The position numbers and the translations under genes are program-made. Below are positions 35,329 through 44,621 of a stretch of 64,000 nt of DNA, piece after piece. This DNA comes from Paenibacillus koleovorans NBRC 103111 (GTDB lineage: Bacteria > Bacillota > Bacilli > Paenibacillales > NBRC-103111): positions 1 to 64,000 of the forward strand of contig NZ_BIMA01000016.1 in the NCBI RefSeq assembly GCF_004000845.1, given 5' to 3'. Within the stretch, counting starts at the first letter, position 1, and each line of letters starts with the position of its first letter. Below the pieces are notes generated by a model, which saw nothing but the letters and a program-made list of their open reading frames with translations, was not told the origin of the DNA and ran no database searches.

Positions 35329-35979
35329 GTGAAACGCAAATGGCTGGGCCTGCTCCTCATCGTCGTCTTGGTCGGCGTGCTGCTGGGCGGTACGATCGGC
35401 ATGGCGGCGGAGCCGTCCGGATTGGACGGGCTGATCGAGGATCGCGGGGAAGCTCTGACGCAAGGGAGTTCTCCCGGCGTCGTAGTGATGGTTGTAAAGG
35501 TCCTATTTTACCTTATCATTATTATCGGCTTGTTCTTCCTAATAATGAAGATTATAGCCCAAAAAAATAGAACGATGATGCGAGGCCGGGCGCTTAACAC
35601 ATTGGGCGGCGTACCGCTTGGCCAGAACAAGTCCTTGCAGGTGGTGGAGGTCGGTCGTTCGATCTATTTGCTTGGGGTAGGCGACAATGTGCAGTTGATT
35701 CAAAAAATTGACGACCCGGAAGAAGTCGCTTATTTGCTAGAAGCGATGACTTCCAGCTCGAGCGGTTCGCTCGGGGGGATGAGCCAGCTGACCGGCTGGT
35801 TGGCCTATTGGAAGAAACCCGCCGCGACGCCGAGCGAACGAATGGACGAGGAAGATTTAACCGCCTATTCGTTCCAGGAAGTGTTCCAGAGCAAGATGGG
35901 GCATATGGCGAATCGCAAAAAAAAGATGGAAGAGTTGCTGAACAATATGAATCATCCAAATCGGTCGTCGGACGAATGA
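35329..35979 (+). CDS. fliO: Flagellar biosynthetic protein FliO/FliZ
   Basis: The 216-residue membrane protein assists assembly of the FliP core of the export gate. It has an N-terminal signal-like hydrophobic stretch (about 4-26), a second membrane segment (about 46-70, 'VVVMVVKVLFYLIIIIGLFF'), then a small cytoplasmic domain with 'LGQNKSLQVVEVGRSIYLLGVG', typical of FliO. The start is GTG 35329 with GGAAGGG 9 bases before. Its stop overlaps the fliP start (ATGA). Confidence 0.9.
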   Translation: MKRKWLGLLLIVVLVGVLLGGTIGMAAEPSGLDGLIEDRGEALTQGSSPGVVVMVVKVLFYLIIIIGLFFLIMKIIAQKNRTMMRGRALNTLGGVPLGQNKSLQVVEVGRSIYLLGVGDNVQLIQKIDDPEEVAYLLEAMTSSSSGSLGGMSQLTGWLAYWKKPAATPSERMDEEDLTAYSFQEVFQSKMGHMANRKKKMEELLNNMNHPNRSSDE

Positions 35980-36749
35980 AGAAACGAACCATGAAGCTAG
36001 TCATCCTGTTCGCTCTGCTGCTGATCGGAATTGCTGTGCCGACCACTGTGTTCGCCGCCGACCCGATCCCGGGCATCTCCTTCGATATCGGCAATGCGGA
36101 AGGCGCGGAAGGTGCAACCAACACCATCACGCTCATCCTGATCATAACGATTCTAAGTCTCGCTCCTTCGATTCTGATCATGATGACTTGTTTTACTAGA
36201 ATCGTGATCGTCCTGGGTTTCGTCCGAACATCGCTCGGCACGCAGCAGATGCCTCCGAACCAAGTATTGATCGGCATCGCGTTGTTCATGACCTTATTCG
36301 TTATGGCGCCTACGATCGGCGAGATTAACGAGACGGCCGTTCAGCCTTATCTGAAAAATCAGCTCACTCAAACGCAGGCGCTTGGCCAAGCGGCCGTGCC
36401 GCTGAAGAAGTTCATGATCGCACAAACCCGCGAGAAAGACCTGCTGCTGTTCCTGAACTATTCCAAGGCGCAGAAGCCGGCGACGGTATTGGATACGCCG
36501 CTTACGGCGCTTATTCCCGCTTACGCCATCAGCGAGCTGAAGACCGCGTTCCAGATGGGCTTTATGATCTTTATCCCGTTTCTGGTCATCGATATGATTA
36601 TCGCGAGTACGCTCATGTCAATGGGGATGATGATGCTCCCGCCAATCATGATCTCGCTGCCGTTCAAGATTTTGCTGTTCGTTTTAGTAGACGGTTGGTA
36701 CTTGGTAGTCAAATCTTTGCTGCTCAGCTTCAACGCCCCTGTCTCATGA
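35976..36749 (+). CDS. fliP: Flagellar export gate protein FliP
   Basis: The 257-residue polytopic membrane protein forms the export channel core with FliQ/FliR. It has an N-terminal signal-like segment ending near 'TTVFAADPIP' and the family signature 'MMTCFTRIVIVLGFVRTSLG' near residues 68-87. Four membrane helices are present. ATG 35976 overlaps the fliO stop; ATG 35991 is an alternative that would still leave the signal segment. Confidence 0.97.
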   Translation: MKKRTMKLVILFALLLIGIAVPTTVFAADPIPGISFDIGNAEGAEGATNTITLILIITILSLAPSILIMMTCFTRIVIVLGFVRTSLGTQQMPPNQVLIGIALFMTLFVMAPTIGEINETAVQPYLKNQLTQTQALGQAAVPLKKFMIAQTREKDLLLFLNYSKAQKPATVLDTPLTALIPAYAISELKTAFQMGFMIFIPFLVIDMIIASTLMSMGMMMLPPIMISLPFKILLFVLVDGWYLVVKSLLLSFNAPVS

Positions 36750-36789
36750 CGTAGATAGACCGATATAGCCAACAAGAGGAGGAGCGGCG

Positions 36790-37059
36790 TTGAATTCGGA
36801 ATTTGTGATCCAATTGGCGAGCGAGGCTGTATACACCGTCCTGAAAGCCAGCGCGCCGATGCTGCTCTTGGCGCTAATCGTCGGGTTGATCATCAGCGTG
36901 TTCCAGGCGGCTACCCAGATTCAAGAGCAAACATTGGCCTTCGTGCCCAAAATTGTAGTCGTTCTGCTATCGATTCTAGTATTCGGACCTTGGATTTTAC
37001 AGACGCTCATCGATTACACGTACAATCTATTGAACAACTTGTACAAGTACATCAGTTAG
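36790..37059 (+). CDS. fliQ: Flagellar export gate protein FliQ
   Basis: The 89-residue protein has two membrane helices (about 17-40 and 52-72) with the family core 'LIVGLIISVFQAATQIQEQTLAF'. Four copies associate with FliP5-FliR1 in the export gate. The start is TTG 36790, with AAGAGGAGGAG upstream. Length is exact for the family. Confidence 0.96.
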   Translation: MNSEFVIQLASEAVYTVLKASAPMLLLALIVGLIISVFQAATQIQEQTLAFVPKIVVVLLSILVFGPWILQTLIDYTYNLLNNLYKYIS

Positions 37060-37069
37060 GTGGAGAAGG

Positions 37070-37867
37070 ATGCAGGAGCTTATTCCATATCTTCCTAATT
37101 TTCTGCTTATTTTTTGTCGAATAACCGCTTTTTTTGTCTCGGCACCGATTTTTTCCACACGCGGGGTGCCGCCAACCTTCAAGATCGGCCTGGCGTTTTT
37201 CGTCTCGTTCATCCTGCTCGCCTCTTCCGAAATGGAAAAGCCTCCGATCACGATGGACAGCGACTATATTTTGGCGATTCTGAAAGAAACTTTGATCGGA
37301 TTGCTGCTTGGGTTTATCGCTTACATCTTTTTCAATGCGGTGCAAATCGCGGGTTCGTTCATCGACATTCAGATGGGGCTTGGCATTGCCAACGTCATCG
37401 ATCCGATGAGCGGCGTTTCCAGTCCGATTATGGGCAACTTCAAGTTTATTATCGCCATTCTCTTGTTTCTCTCGATCAATGGCCATCATTATATGATCGC
37501 CGCCTTGGTTCGCAGCTACGAGATCGTGCCGCTGGGCCAAGGGATTTTTGAGGCAATCGCGACAGGCGCCCCGAACGACCATATGATTCGCTCGTTCGCG
37601 AGCATGTTCGCGCTCGCCCTGCAGCTGTCGGCTCCGCTCGTCGTTTGTTTGTTTATGACCGACGTCGGACTCGGGATTCTCTCGAAGACGGCCCCGCAGT
37701 TCAATATTTTCGTTGTGGGCGTGCCGATCAAAATTATGGTAGGTTTTCTGCTGCTGCTTCTGGTTATACCCGGCATGCTGTTCTTGTTTCAGGATTTGTT
37801 TCAGTCGATGTTCGAAGCGATGGAGCAGATGATGAACTTGCTTCGGGCCTCGCCGTCCGCATCCTAG
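37070..37867 (+). CDS. fliR: Flagellar export gate protein FliR
   Basis: The 265-residue polytopic protein has about six hydrophobic segments and the family motif 'ETLIGLLLGFIAYIFFNAVQIAGSFID' region near 80-105. It caps the FliP/FliQ spiral. GTGGAGAAGG precedes ATG 37070. flhB follows after 22 bases. Confidence 0.97.
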   Translation: MQELIPYLPNFLLIFCRITAFFVSAPIFSTRGVPPTFKIGLAFFVSFILLASSEMEKPPITMDSDYILAILKETLIGLLLGFIAYIFFNAVQIAGSFIDIQMGLGIANVIDPMSGVSSPIMGNFKFIIAILLFLSINGHHYMIAALVRSYEIVPLGQGIFEAIATGAPNDHMIRSFASMFALALQLSAPLVVCLFMTDVGLGILSKTAPQFNIFVVGVPIKIMVGFLLLLLVIPGMLFLFQDLFQSMFEAMEQMMNLLRASPSAS

Positions 37868-37889
37868 ACCGGTTCGAAGGAGCATCGAT

Positions 37890-38981
37890 ATGCAGGCTTA
37901 CCGCTTGAAACTGAATTTGCAGCTGTTTGCCGGAGAGAAGACGGAGCCAGCGACGCCCAAGAAACGCCAGGATGCCCGGAAAAAAGGGCAAGTGGCCAAG
38001 AGCATGGAGCTGCCGTCCGCCTTTATCCTGCTCGGCGTACTGCTCGTCCTGTTCATGTACGGCTCTGTCATGCGAGACCGTATTACCCGCATGTTCACGA
38101 CTACATTTTACGACTACATACACCAGGAAGTGACCTACAGCAACATCATCTCCATGTTTTCGCAGCTGATGATGGAAGGCCTCATCTTGCTCGCTCCGAT
38201 ATTCCTGCTGGCGGTCGTCGTCGCGTTCCTGGCGGTATACCTGCAGATTGGATTTCTGTTGACGGGCGAGCCGCTCAAGCCCTCGTTCGAGAAGCTCGAT
38301 CCTATCAAGGGATTGGCTAATTTGTTCAAGCTGCGCTCCCTTGTTCAACTGATCAAGTCGGTTCTCAAGCTCGTCATTATCGGAACGGTCGTGTTCTTCA
38401 CCATCTGGAACGACCGAGACATGATCGTGCAAATGGCGGCATGGCCGCTCACCGATACGTTCGCGCACACGGCTCACCTGATTCTCATTTTAGGGGTGCA
38501 GATCGCGATCATTTTATTGGTACTGGCGTTATTCGATTATTTCTATCAAAAGTATGAGCTGGAGAAAAGCTTGAAGATGTCCAAGGACGACATCAAGCAA
38601 GAGTACAAGAACATGGAAGGCGACCCGCTGATCAAAGGCAAAATTCGCGAGAAGCAGAAGCGGATGGCGATGCAGCGGATGATGCAGGAAGTGCCGAAAG
38701 CCGACGTGGTCATCACGAACCCGACTCACTTCGCGGTCGCGATGAAGTACGATCCGAAGCAGGCGGAAGCGCCGATCGTGCTGGCCAAAGGAATGGATTA
38801 CGTTGCGCTCAAAATTCGCCAAGTCGCGAAGGAGCACAACATCGTAACGATGGAAAACAAGCCGCTCGCCCGGGCGCTGTATGAGCAGGTGGAGATCGGA
38901 CAGACGATTCCCGCCGACCTGTTCCAAGCGGTAGCCGAGGTGCTGGCATACGTATACAAGCTTAAAGGAAAAGCGAAGTAA
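37890..38981 (+). CDS. flhB: Flagellar export switch protein FlhB
   Basis: The 363-residue protein has four membrane helices in its N-terminal part and a cytoplasmic C-domain with the autocleavage motif N277-P-T-H in 'VITNPTHFAVAMKY'. Cleavage after Asn switches export from rod/hook to filament substrates in concert with FliK. The C-domain parallels the isolated FlhB-like protein at 824-1135, which lacks NPTH. ATG 37890 has GAAGGAG upstream. Confidence 0.97.
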   Translation: MQAYRLKLNLQLFAGEKTEPATPKKRQDARKKGQVAKSMELPSAFILLGVLLVLFMYGSVMRDRITRMFTTTFYDYIHQEVTYSNIISMFSQLMMEGLILLAPIFLLAVVVAFLAVYLQIGFLLTGEPLKPSFEKLDPIKGLANLFKLRSLVQLIKSVLKLVIIGTVVFFTIWNDRDMIVQMAAWPLTDTFAHTAHLILILGVQIAIILLVLALFDYFYQKYELEKSLKMSKDDIKQEYKNMEGDPLIKGKIREKQKRMAMQRMMQEVPKADVVITNPTHFAVAMKYDPKQAEAPIVLAKGMDYVALKIRQVAKEHNIVTMENKPLARALYEQVEIGQTIPADLFQAVAEVLAYVYKLKGKAK

Positions 38982-38998
38982 GGGAAGGAGGACCGCTC

Positions 38999-41032
38999 AT
39001 GAAAACTAGAGACTTGATTGTTTTATCCGGCATTGTTGGCATTGTGATGATGATGGTGGTCCCGATTCCGCTGCTTCTTCTGGATTTTCTGCTCATTGTC
39101 AATATCAGCGTAGCGCTCATCATTATATTGATTGCCATGAACACGCAAGACGCGCTCGACTTCTCCATCTTCCCGACTTTGCTGCTCATTACGACTTTGT
39201 TCCGGCTGGCGCTAAACGTTTCGACCACGAGAAACATCCTGGCCGAAGCGGAAGCCGGCAACGTCGTCGAATCGTTCGGTTCCTTCGTAGCCGGCGACAA
39301 CCTCGTCGTCGGTTTCGTCGTCTTCCTTATCCTTGTCATCGTGCAGTTCATCGTCATCACGAAGGGCTCGGAGCGCGTGGCGGAAGTAGGAGCGCGATTC
39401 ACGCTCGACGCGATGCCCGGCAAGCAGATGAGTATCGACGCCGACTTGAACTCCGGCTTGATCAACGAGCAGGAAGCGAAGGATCGCCGCCGCAAGATCG
39501 AACGGGAAGCGGACTTCTACGGGGCGATGGACGGGGCGAGCAAGTTCGTCAAAGGGGATGCGATCGCGGGCATCATCATCCTGCTCATCAACATGATCGG
39601 CGGTCTCATCATCGGGGCGACGTTCCATGGATTCACCCTGATGGAGTCGTTGCAGACGTTTTCGATTCTGACGATCGGCGACGGTCTGATCAGCCAAATT
39701 CCGGCGCTGCTCATCTCGACGGCGGCCGGTATCGTTGTAACGCGCGCCGCCTCCGAGGGCAATCTCGCCAGCGATTTGACCGCGCAAATGTTCAGCTATC
39801 CGAAGCTTTTGTATGTCGTTGCCGGAACGCTTGTTTTCCTGGGCTTATTCACTCCGATTCACTGGTATACTACGTTCCCGATCGCCGGCTTGCTCGTTTT
39901 GGCGGCCGTGCGCATGCAGCGGAACTTGAACCAGAAGCAAGCGGAGACCGAGCAGCTTGTCGAGGAGCAGCAGATCGAGGAAGTGCGTAGTCCGGAAAGC
40001 GTCATCGGCTTGCTACAGGTCGATCCGATCGAATTCGAGTTCGGCTACGGGCTCATTCCGCTTGCGGATACGCAGCAGGGCGGCGACTTGCTCGACCGGG
40101 TCATCATGATCCGGAGGCAGATCGCCTTGGAGCTCGGGCTGGTCGTTCCGGTCATTCGGATTCGCGACAATATCCAGTTGAAGCCGAACGAATACGTCAT
40201 CAAAATTAAAGGAAATACGGTGGCCCGCGGTGAATTACTTCTTAATCATTACTTGGCGATGAGCCCCGGCTTGGACGACGATTCGATCGTCGGCATCGAG
40301 ACGATGGAGCCCGCCTTCGGGCTGCCGGCGATGTGGATCGACGAGCCGACCAAGGAGCGGGCGGAGCTGTCCGGCTACACGGTGGTCGATCCGCCTTCGG
40401 TGGTCGCCACCCATCTGACCGAGATCATCAAGCGCCACGCGCACGAGCTTATCGGCCGCCAGGAGACAAGGCAGCTCGTCGACAACGTCAAGGAGAACTA
40501 CCCGGCGCTGGTGGAGGAGCTTATTCCGGGTTTGCTCTCCGTCGGGGACGTCCAGAAGGTGTTGGCCAAGCTATTGAAAGAAAAAATTTCGATCCGCGAC
40601 CTCGTCACGATCTTCGAGGCGCTCGCCGATTACGGCAGCTATACGAAGGATCCCGATATTTTAACGGAGTACGTCCGGCAGGCGCTGTCCCGTCAAATTA
40701 CGCTGCAGTACGCTCACGGCAACGATTCGCTCAAAGTAATTACCATCGGGCCGACGCTCGAGAAGAAAATTGCCGAAAGCGTTCAGCAGACGGATCAGGG
40801 CTCTTACTTGGCCTTGGATCCGAACTCGTCGCAGACGATTTATCAGAAAGTGTCCGAGCAAGTGTCTCGCATGATCCAACATGGGCAGCAGCCCGTCATT
40901 CTGGCGTCGCCGACGATCCGCATGTATTTGCGCCAGCTGCTGGAACGGACAATGCAGGATATAACGGTGCTGTCCTACAGCGAGCTTGAACCAAGTGCCG
41001 AAATTCAAAGCGTTGGGGTGGTTAATTTATGA
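38999..41032 (+). CDS. flhA: Flagellar export gate protein FlhA
   Basis: The 677-residue protein forms the nonameric export ring. The N-terminal half has about eight membrane helices and the FHIPEP-type signature 'FRLALNVSTTRNIL' and 'DAMPGKQMSIDADLNSGLI'. The C-terminal half is the cytoplasmic docking platform for chaperone-substrate complexes. Its stop overlaps the flhF start (ATGA). Confidence 0.98.
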   Translation: MKTRDLIVLSGIVGIVMMMVVPIPLLLLDFLLIVNISVALIIILIAMNTQDALDFSIFPTLLLITTLFRLALNVSTTRNILAEAEAGNVVESFGSFVAGDNLVVGFVVFLILVIVQFIVITKGSERVAEVGARFTLDAMPGKQMSIDADLNSGLINEQEAKDRRRKIEREADFYGAMDGASKFVKGDAIAGIIILLINMIGGLIIGATFHGFTLMESLQTFSILTIGDGLISQIPALLISTAAGIVVTRAASEGNLASDLTAQMFSYPKLLYVVAGTLVFLGLFTPIHWYTTFPIAGLLVLAAVRMQRNLNQKQAETEQLVEEQQIEEVRSPESVIGLLQVDPIEFEFGYGLIPLADTQQGGDLLDRVIMIRRQIALELGLVVPVIRIRDNIQLKPNEYVIKIKGNTVARGELLLNHYLAMSPGLDDDSIVGIETMEPAFGLPAMWIDEPTKERAELSGYTVVDPPSVVATHLTEIIKRHAHELIGRQETRQLVDNVKENYPALVEELIPGLLSVGDVQKVLAKLLKEKISIRDLVTIFEALADYGSYTKDPDILTEYVRQALSRQITLQYAHGNDSLKVITIGPTLEKKIAESVQQTDQGSYLALDPNSSQTIYQKVSEQVSRMIQHGQQPVILASPTIRMYLRQLLERTMQDITVLSYSELEPSAEIQSVGVVNL

Positions 41033-42450
41033 GAGTGAAACGCTATGTGGTTGATTCGATGCCTGAAGCGCTTCAACGCATTCGTACGGAATTGGGGAAG
41101 GACGCTGTCATCTTGAATACGAAGGAAATTCGCTCCGGCGGGTTTCTGGGTATGTTCGGCAAGAAAAAAATCGAAGTGATCGCCGCGATTGATGCTAGCG
41201 GTGCGGCGGCAGCGCCGGCCGCTGTCAAACAAGCGGCGGCCGGAGGTGGGGGGCTAGCTGGAATTCCTTCTGCGGGCGGTCCCCTTCATGGGACTGCGAG
41301 CGGATCGGGGACGGGCATTGCCCCCATCGCCGGAGTCAGGCCGATGCCGCAGTCCTCGCTCGCCGGCGTCTATGCGAAGGATCCGCAGCAATCGTTCGAG
41401 GCTGCGATCGCGCAGGCGGCTTCGGCTATCGCGACGGCGCATGACGAGCCGCTATTGCCGCCAACGGTAAGCCAGTCGGTGAAGCCAGCCATTGCCGTAG
41501 CGCCTGCACCGTCGGCAGCACCGGTTGTTTCGGTCGCCCAATCTTCCGCCGCTTCCAAAGCGAAGCCGAGAGAAGAGCTGTTGCTTGAAGAAATCAAGCA
41601 GATGAAGGATATGATGGCCAAGCTGTCCAAGAAGCTTAACGATGAGCCGGCTTATCCCGAACCGCTGCTAAAATATAAATCCCGCCTGCTGGAGCATGAG
41701 TTCGAAGAAGATTTGGCCGAACGGATCATCCGGCTGGCGGCGGAGGAATTCACTGCGGAGTCGTCGCCCGGCACGGAACAGTTCGCGCTGGAGATGGTAC
41801 GCAGGCAGTTGAAGGATTTGCTCACACCGCCTGCCGGCGAGAAGAGCTTGCAGTCGGATACGCGTATCGCTCATTTCGTGGGTCCGACTGGGGTCGGCAA
41901 GACGACGACGATCGCGAAGCTGGCGGCCGAGCAAGTGCTGAAGTACAACCGCAAGGTTGGCTTCATCACCTCGGATACGTACCGGATTGCCGCGGTCGAG
42001 CAGTTGAAGACATACGCCACCATCTTGAACGTGCCGCTCGAGGTTGTCTTCTCTCCGCAAGAGCTAGTTCGCGCATTCACGCAGCTCAAGGATTGCGAGC
42101 TGATCTTCATGGATACGGCGGGCCGCAACTTCCGCAACCCGATGTACGTCTCGGAATTGAACTCGCTGCTGCATGCCAAAGGCAAAAGCGAGACGTTCCT
42201 CGTCCTGAGCCTCTCTTCCAAGTACAAGGACATGAAGGCGATCACCGACAATTTCGCCAAGTTCCGGCTTGACAAGGTGCTGTTCACAAAGATGGACGAA
42301 ACCCGCACCTACGGCTCGATTTTCAACCTGCTCTATGACTTCCCGCTCCGCCTGTCGTACATAACGAACGGCCAGAATGTTCCGGACGACATTCAGGAAG
42401 CGGATGAAGACCAATTGATCAACCGCATCTTGGAGGAACCCACCGAATGA
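41029..42450 (+). CDS. flhF: SRP-type GTPase FlhF
   Basis: The 473-residue GTPase directs number and place of flagella with FlhG. The N-terminal B domain is followed by an Ala/Pro/Ser-rich low-complexity segment (about 60-175), an N-domain and the G domain. The P-loop 'GPTGVGKT' is at residues 285-292, 'DTAGRN' is the G3 box, and 'TKMDE' provides guanine specificity. The low-complexity insert makes it longer than B. subtilis FlhF (366). It overlaps flhA and flhG by ATGA at each end. Confidence 0.96.
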   Translation: MRVKRYVVDSMPEALQRIRTELGKDAVILNTKEIRSGGFLGMFGKKKIEVIAAIDASGAAAAPAAVKQAAAGGGGLAGIPSAGGPLHGTASGSGTGIAPIAGVRPMPQSSLAGVYAKDPQQSFEAAIAQAASAIATAHDEPLLPPTVSQSVKPAIAVAPAPSAAPVVSVAQSSAASKAKPREELLLEEIKQMKDMMAKLSKKLNDEPAYPEPLLKYKSRLLEHEFEEDLAERIIRLAAEEFTAESSPGTEQFALEMVRRQLKDLLTPPAGEKSLQSDTRIAHFVGPTGVGKTTTIAKLAAEQVLKYNRKVGFITSDTYRIAAVEQLKTYATILNVPLEVVFSPQELVRAFTQLKDCELIFMDTAGRNFRNPMYVSELNSLLHAKGKSETFLVLSLSSKYKDMKAITDNFAKFRLDKVLFTKMDETRTYGSIFNLLYDFPLRLSYITNGQNVPDDIQEADEDQLINRILEEPTE

Positions 42451-43325
42451 GCGATCAAGCCCAAAGCCTGCGCAACCTTGTCCGCCATCAACAACAGGAA
42501 ACCCGGACCACCGGAACCCGGATCATCACCGTTACAAGCGGGAAGGGCGGGGTGGGCAAGTCCAATTTTACGCTGAATTTCGCGCTGACCCTCCAAGCCA
42601 AAGGCTACAAAGTGCTGGTGTTCGACGCTGACATCGGGCTAGCCAACATCGACGTGCTGATGGGCGTCTCTTCCAAGTATAGCCTGTACCACCTGCTGAA
42701 ACGGGAGAAAACGATTTGGGAAATTATTCATAAGGGCTACAACGATATCGAGTTCATTGCCGGCGGCTCGGGGTTCAACGATTTGATCCGGCTTACCGAG
42801 GAAGAAGTCGACTATTTCGCGGATCAAGTGAATTTGTTGAACGGGTACGTGGACTACATCATTTTCGATACGGGGGCCGGTCTTTCCAAGGAAACGCTCA
42901 AATTTATCGTGGCGGCCAACGAGACGATCGTCGTCACAACGCCGGAGCCGACCTCGATTACGGATGCTTATGCCATCATCAAGATGGTGCATTCCATGGA
43001 TCTGGACGTCAAGTTCAAGCTGGTCGTGAATCGGGTGACCGATCCGCGGGAAGGCAAGCTGACGGCCGATAAGATTAGTATGGTCGCCAAAAAGTTTCTG
43101 GACTTGGACATTCCGACCCTTGGTTTCGTGGAGGACGACATCTCGGTGTCCAAGGCGGTCAAACGGCAAGTGCCTTTCACGATCGCATTCCCGAACAGCC
43201 TGGCCAGCCGCAGCATCGGGGAGCTGGCAGAGCGGTTCCTGGCCGGTGAGCTGGTCCCGGAAGCCGTGAAGGAAAACGCAGGGGTCAAAGGGTTCTTGAG
43301 CAAAATGCTGAAGATGTTGAAATAG
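42447..43325 (+). CDS. flhG: MinD-like ATPase FlhG (YlxH)
   Basis: The 292-residue ParA/MinD-type ATPase stimulates FlhF GTP hydrolysis and limits flagellar number. Deviant Walker A 'SGKGGVGKSN' is at residues 31-40, preceded by a short N-terminal activator helix with 'QAQSLRNLVR'. The C-terminal 'GFLSKMLKMLK' is an amphipathic membrane-targeting helix. It begins within the flhF stop (ATGA). Confidence 0.97.
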   Translation: MSDQAQSLRNLVRHQQQETRTTGTRIITVTSGKGGVGKSNFTLNFALTLQAKGYKVLVFDADIGLANIDVLMGVSSKYSLYHLLKREKTIWEIIHKGYNDIEFIAGGSGFNDLIRLTEEEVDYFADQVNLLNGYVDYIIFDTGAGLSKETLKFIVAANETIVVTTPEPTSITDAYAIIKMVHSMDLDVKFKLVVNRVTDPREGKLTADKISMVAKKFLDLDIPTLGFVEDDISVSKAVKRQVPFTIAFPNSLASRSIGELAERFLAGELVPEAVKENAGVKGFLSKMLKMLK

Positions 43326-43374
43326 TTCCCCCTCTCCCTAGAAGCGGCACGACATCAAGGAAAGGGTGATCGCG

Positions 43375-44574
43375 ATGCAGAAACAAAAAGTGTTGGTTGT
43401 GGATGATTCGGTATTCATGCGCAAGATCATCTCGGACATGATCGGCGAGGATCCCCGCTTCGAGGTGCTGGACACGGCCCGCAACGGCAAAGAAGCGGTA
43501 CAGAAGGTCGTGCAGTTGGCGCCGGATGTCGTGACGCTGGACGTCGAAATGCCGGAGATGAACGGGCTGGAGGCGCTGAAGCGAATTATGGCCGAGCGGC
43601 CGACGCCGGTCATCATGCTCAGCAGCTTGACCGAGGAAGGCGCCAAGACGACAATCGAGGCGCTTGAGGCCGGCGCGTTCGATTTCGTTCGCAAGCCTTC
43701 CGGGTCGATCTCGCTTGACTTGTTCAAGGTGCAGGAGATGCTCCTCGACAAGCTGTACGTCGCGGCGACATCGCGCATCAAGCCGCTGGAGTCGAAGCTC
43801 CCGCCGCCGCCTCCTCTGGCAAGGCCGGCCCCACCCGTGGGGCCGAAGCCGGTGAAGCCGCCTGCCGAGCCGAGAGCGGCCAAGGAGCGGCGGCTGGAGG
43901 CTCCGTCGGCGGTGACGCGTGCGGCGATACCGCCCCCTGTGCCGACAAGTCCGACGGCAGCTTCAAAGCCGCTCATCGGCGGCCGGGTGGATCAGCTGGT
44001 GGCGATCGGCACATCCACGGGCGGACCGCGAGCGCTGCACCAGGTGCTGACGGGATTGCCGACGAGTTTCCCCGCGCCGATCGTCATCGTGCAGCATATG
44101 CCGCCGAACTTTACCCGTTCGCTCGCCCAGCGGCTGGACTCGAACTCGCATATCCGCGTCATCGAGGCCGAGCAGGGGATGGAGCTCGAGAACGGCACCG
44201 CTTATATCGCGCCGGGCGGCTGGCATATGGGGGTCGTGCGGCACGAACTCGGGGGCTACCGGGTGCAACTGAGCCAGGAGGAGCCGCGAGGCGGGCACCG
44301 TCCTTGTGTAGATACGCTGTTCGAAACGCTGATCCCGCTGAAGGAACTCAGACGGCATGTGCTGCTGCTGACCGGCATGGGCAGCGACGGCGCGCAAGGC
44401 ATGCTCGCCCTGAAGCAGGCAGGAGCCGTCCTGACGATCGCCGAGTCGAGCGAGACTTGCATCGTGTACGGCATGCCTAGAGCCGCGAAGGAGGCAGGGG
44501 GAGCGATGCTGGAGCTGCCGCTGCATCAGATGGCGTCCAAGCTCGTTGAGGCAGTCGCGGGTAACGCCAAGTAG
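43375..44574 (+). CDS. cheB: Chemotaxis glutamate methylesterase/deamidase CheB
   Basis: The 399-residue protein has a receiver domain (D10/D11, D56 in 'LDVEMPEMNG'), a Pro/Ala-rich linker (about 140-200), and a C-terminal methylesterase domain with the nucleophile S214 in 'GTSTGGPRAL', plus His in 'QHMPPNFT' and Asp in 'GMGSDGAQG'. It removes methyl groups from receptors. ATG 43375 has AAGGAAAGGG 8 bases before. No cheR methyltransferase gene is in the window. Confidence 0.97.
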   Translation: MQKQKVLVVDDSVFMRKIISDMIGEDPRFEVLDTARNGKEAVQKVVQLAPDVVTLDVEMPEMNGLEALKRIMAERPTPVIMLSSLTEEGAKTTIEALEAGAFDFVRKPSGSISLDLFKVQEMLLDKLYVAATSRIKPLESKLPPPPPLARPAPPVGPKPVKPPAEPRAAKERRLEAPSAVTRAAIPPPVPTSPTAASKPLIGGRVDQLVAIGTSTGGPRALHQVLTGLPTSFPAPIVIVQHMPPNFTRSLAQRLDSNSHIRVIEAEQGMELENGTAYIAPGGWHMGVVRHELGGYRVQLSQEEPRGGHRPCVDTLFETLIPLKELRRHVLLLTGMGSDGAQGMLALKQAGAVLTIAESSETCIVYGMPRAAKEAGGAMLELPLHQMASKLVEAVAGNAK

Positions 44575-44621
44575 TCATACCAGCATACCAGGAGCAAGCG
44601 ACTATTGGGAGGTGTCGGGAG

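Noticed and set aside
37890-38981. FlhB and the FlhB-like gene at 824-1135 as recent duplicates
   Set aside because: Only the general C-domain pattern is shared; the small protein lacks NPTH and is a separate, widespread family.
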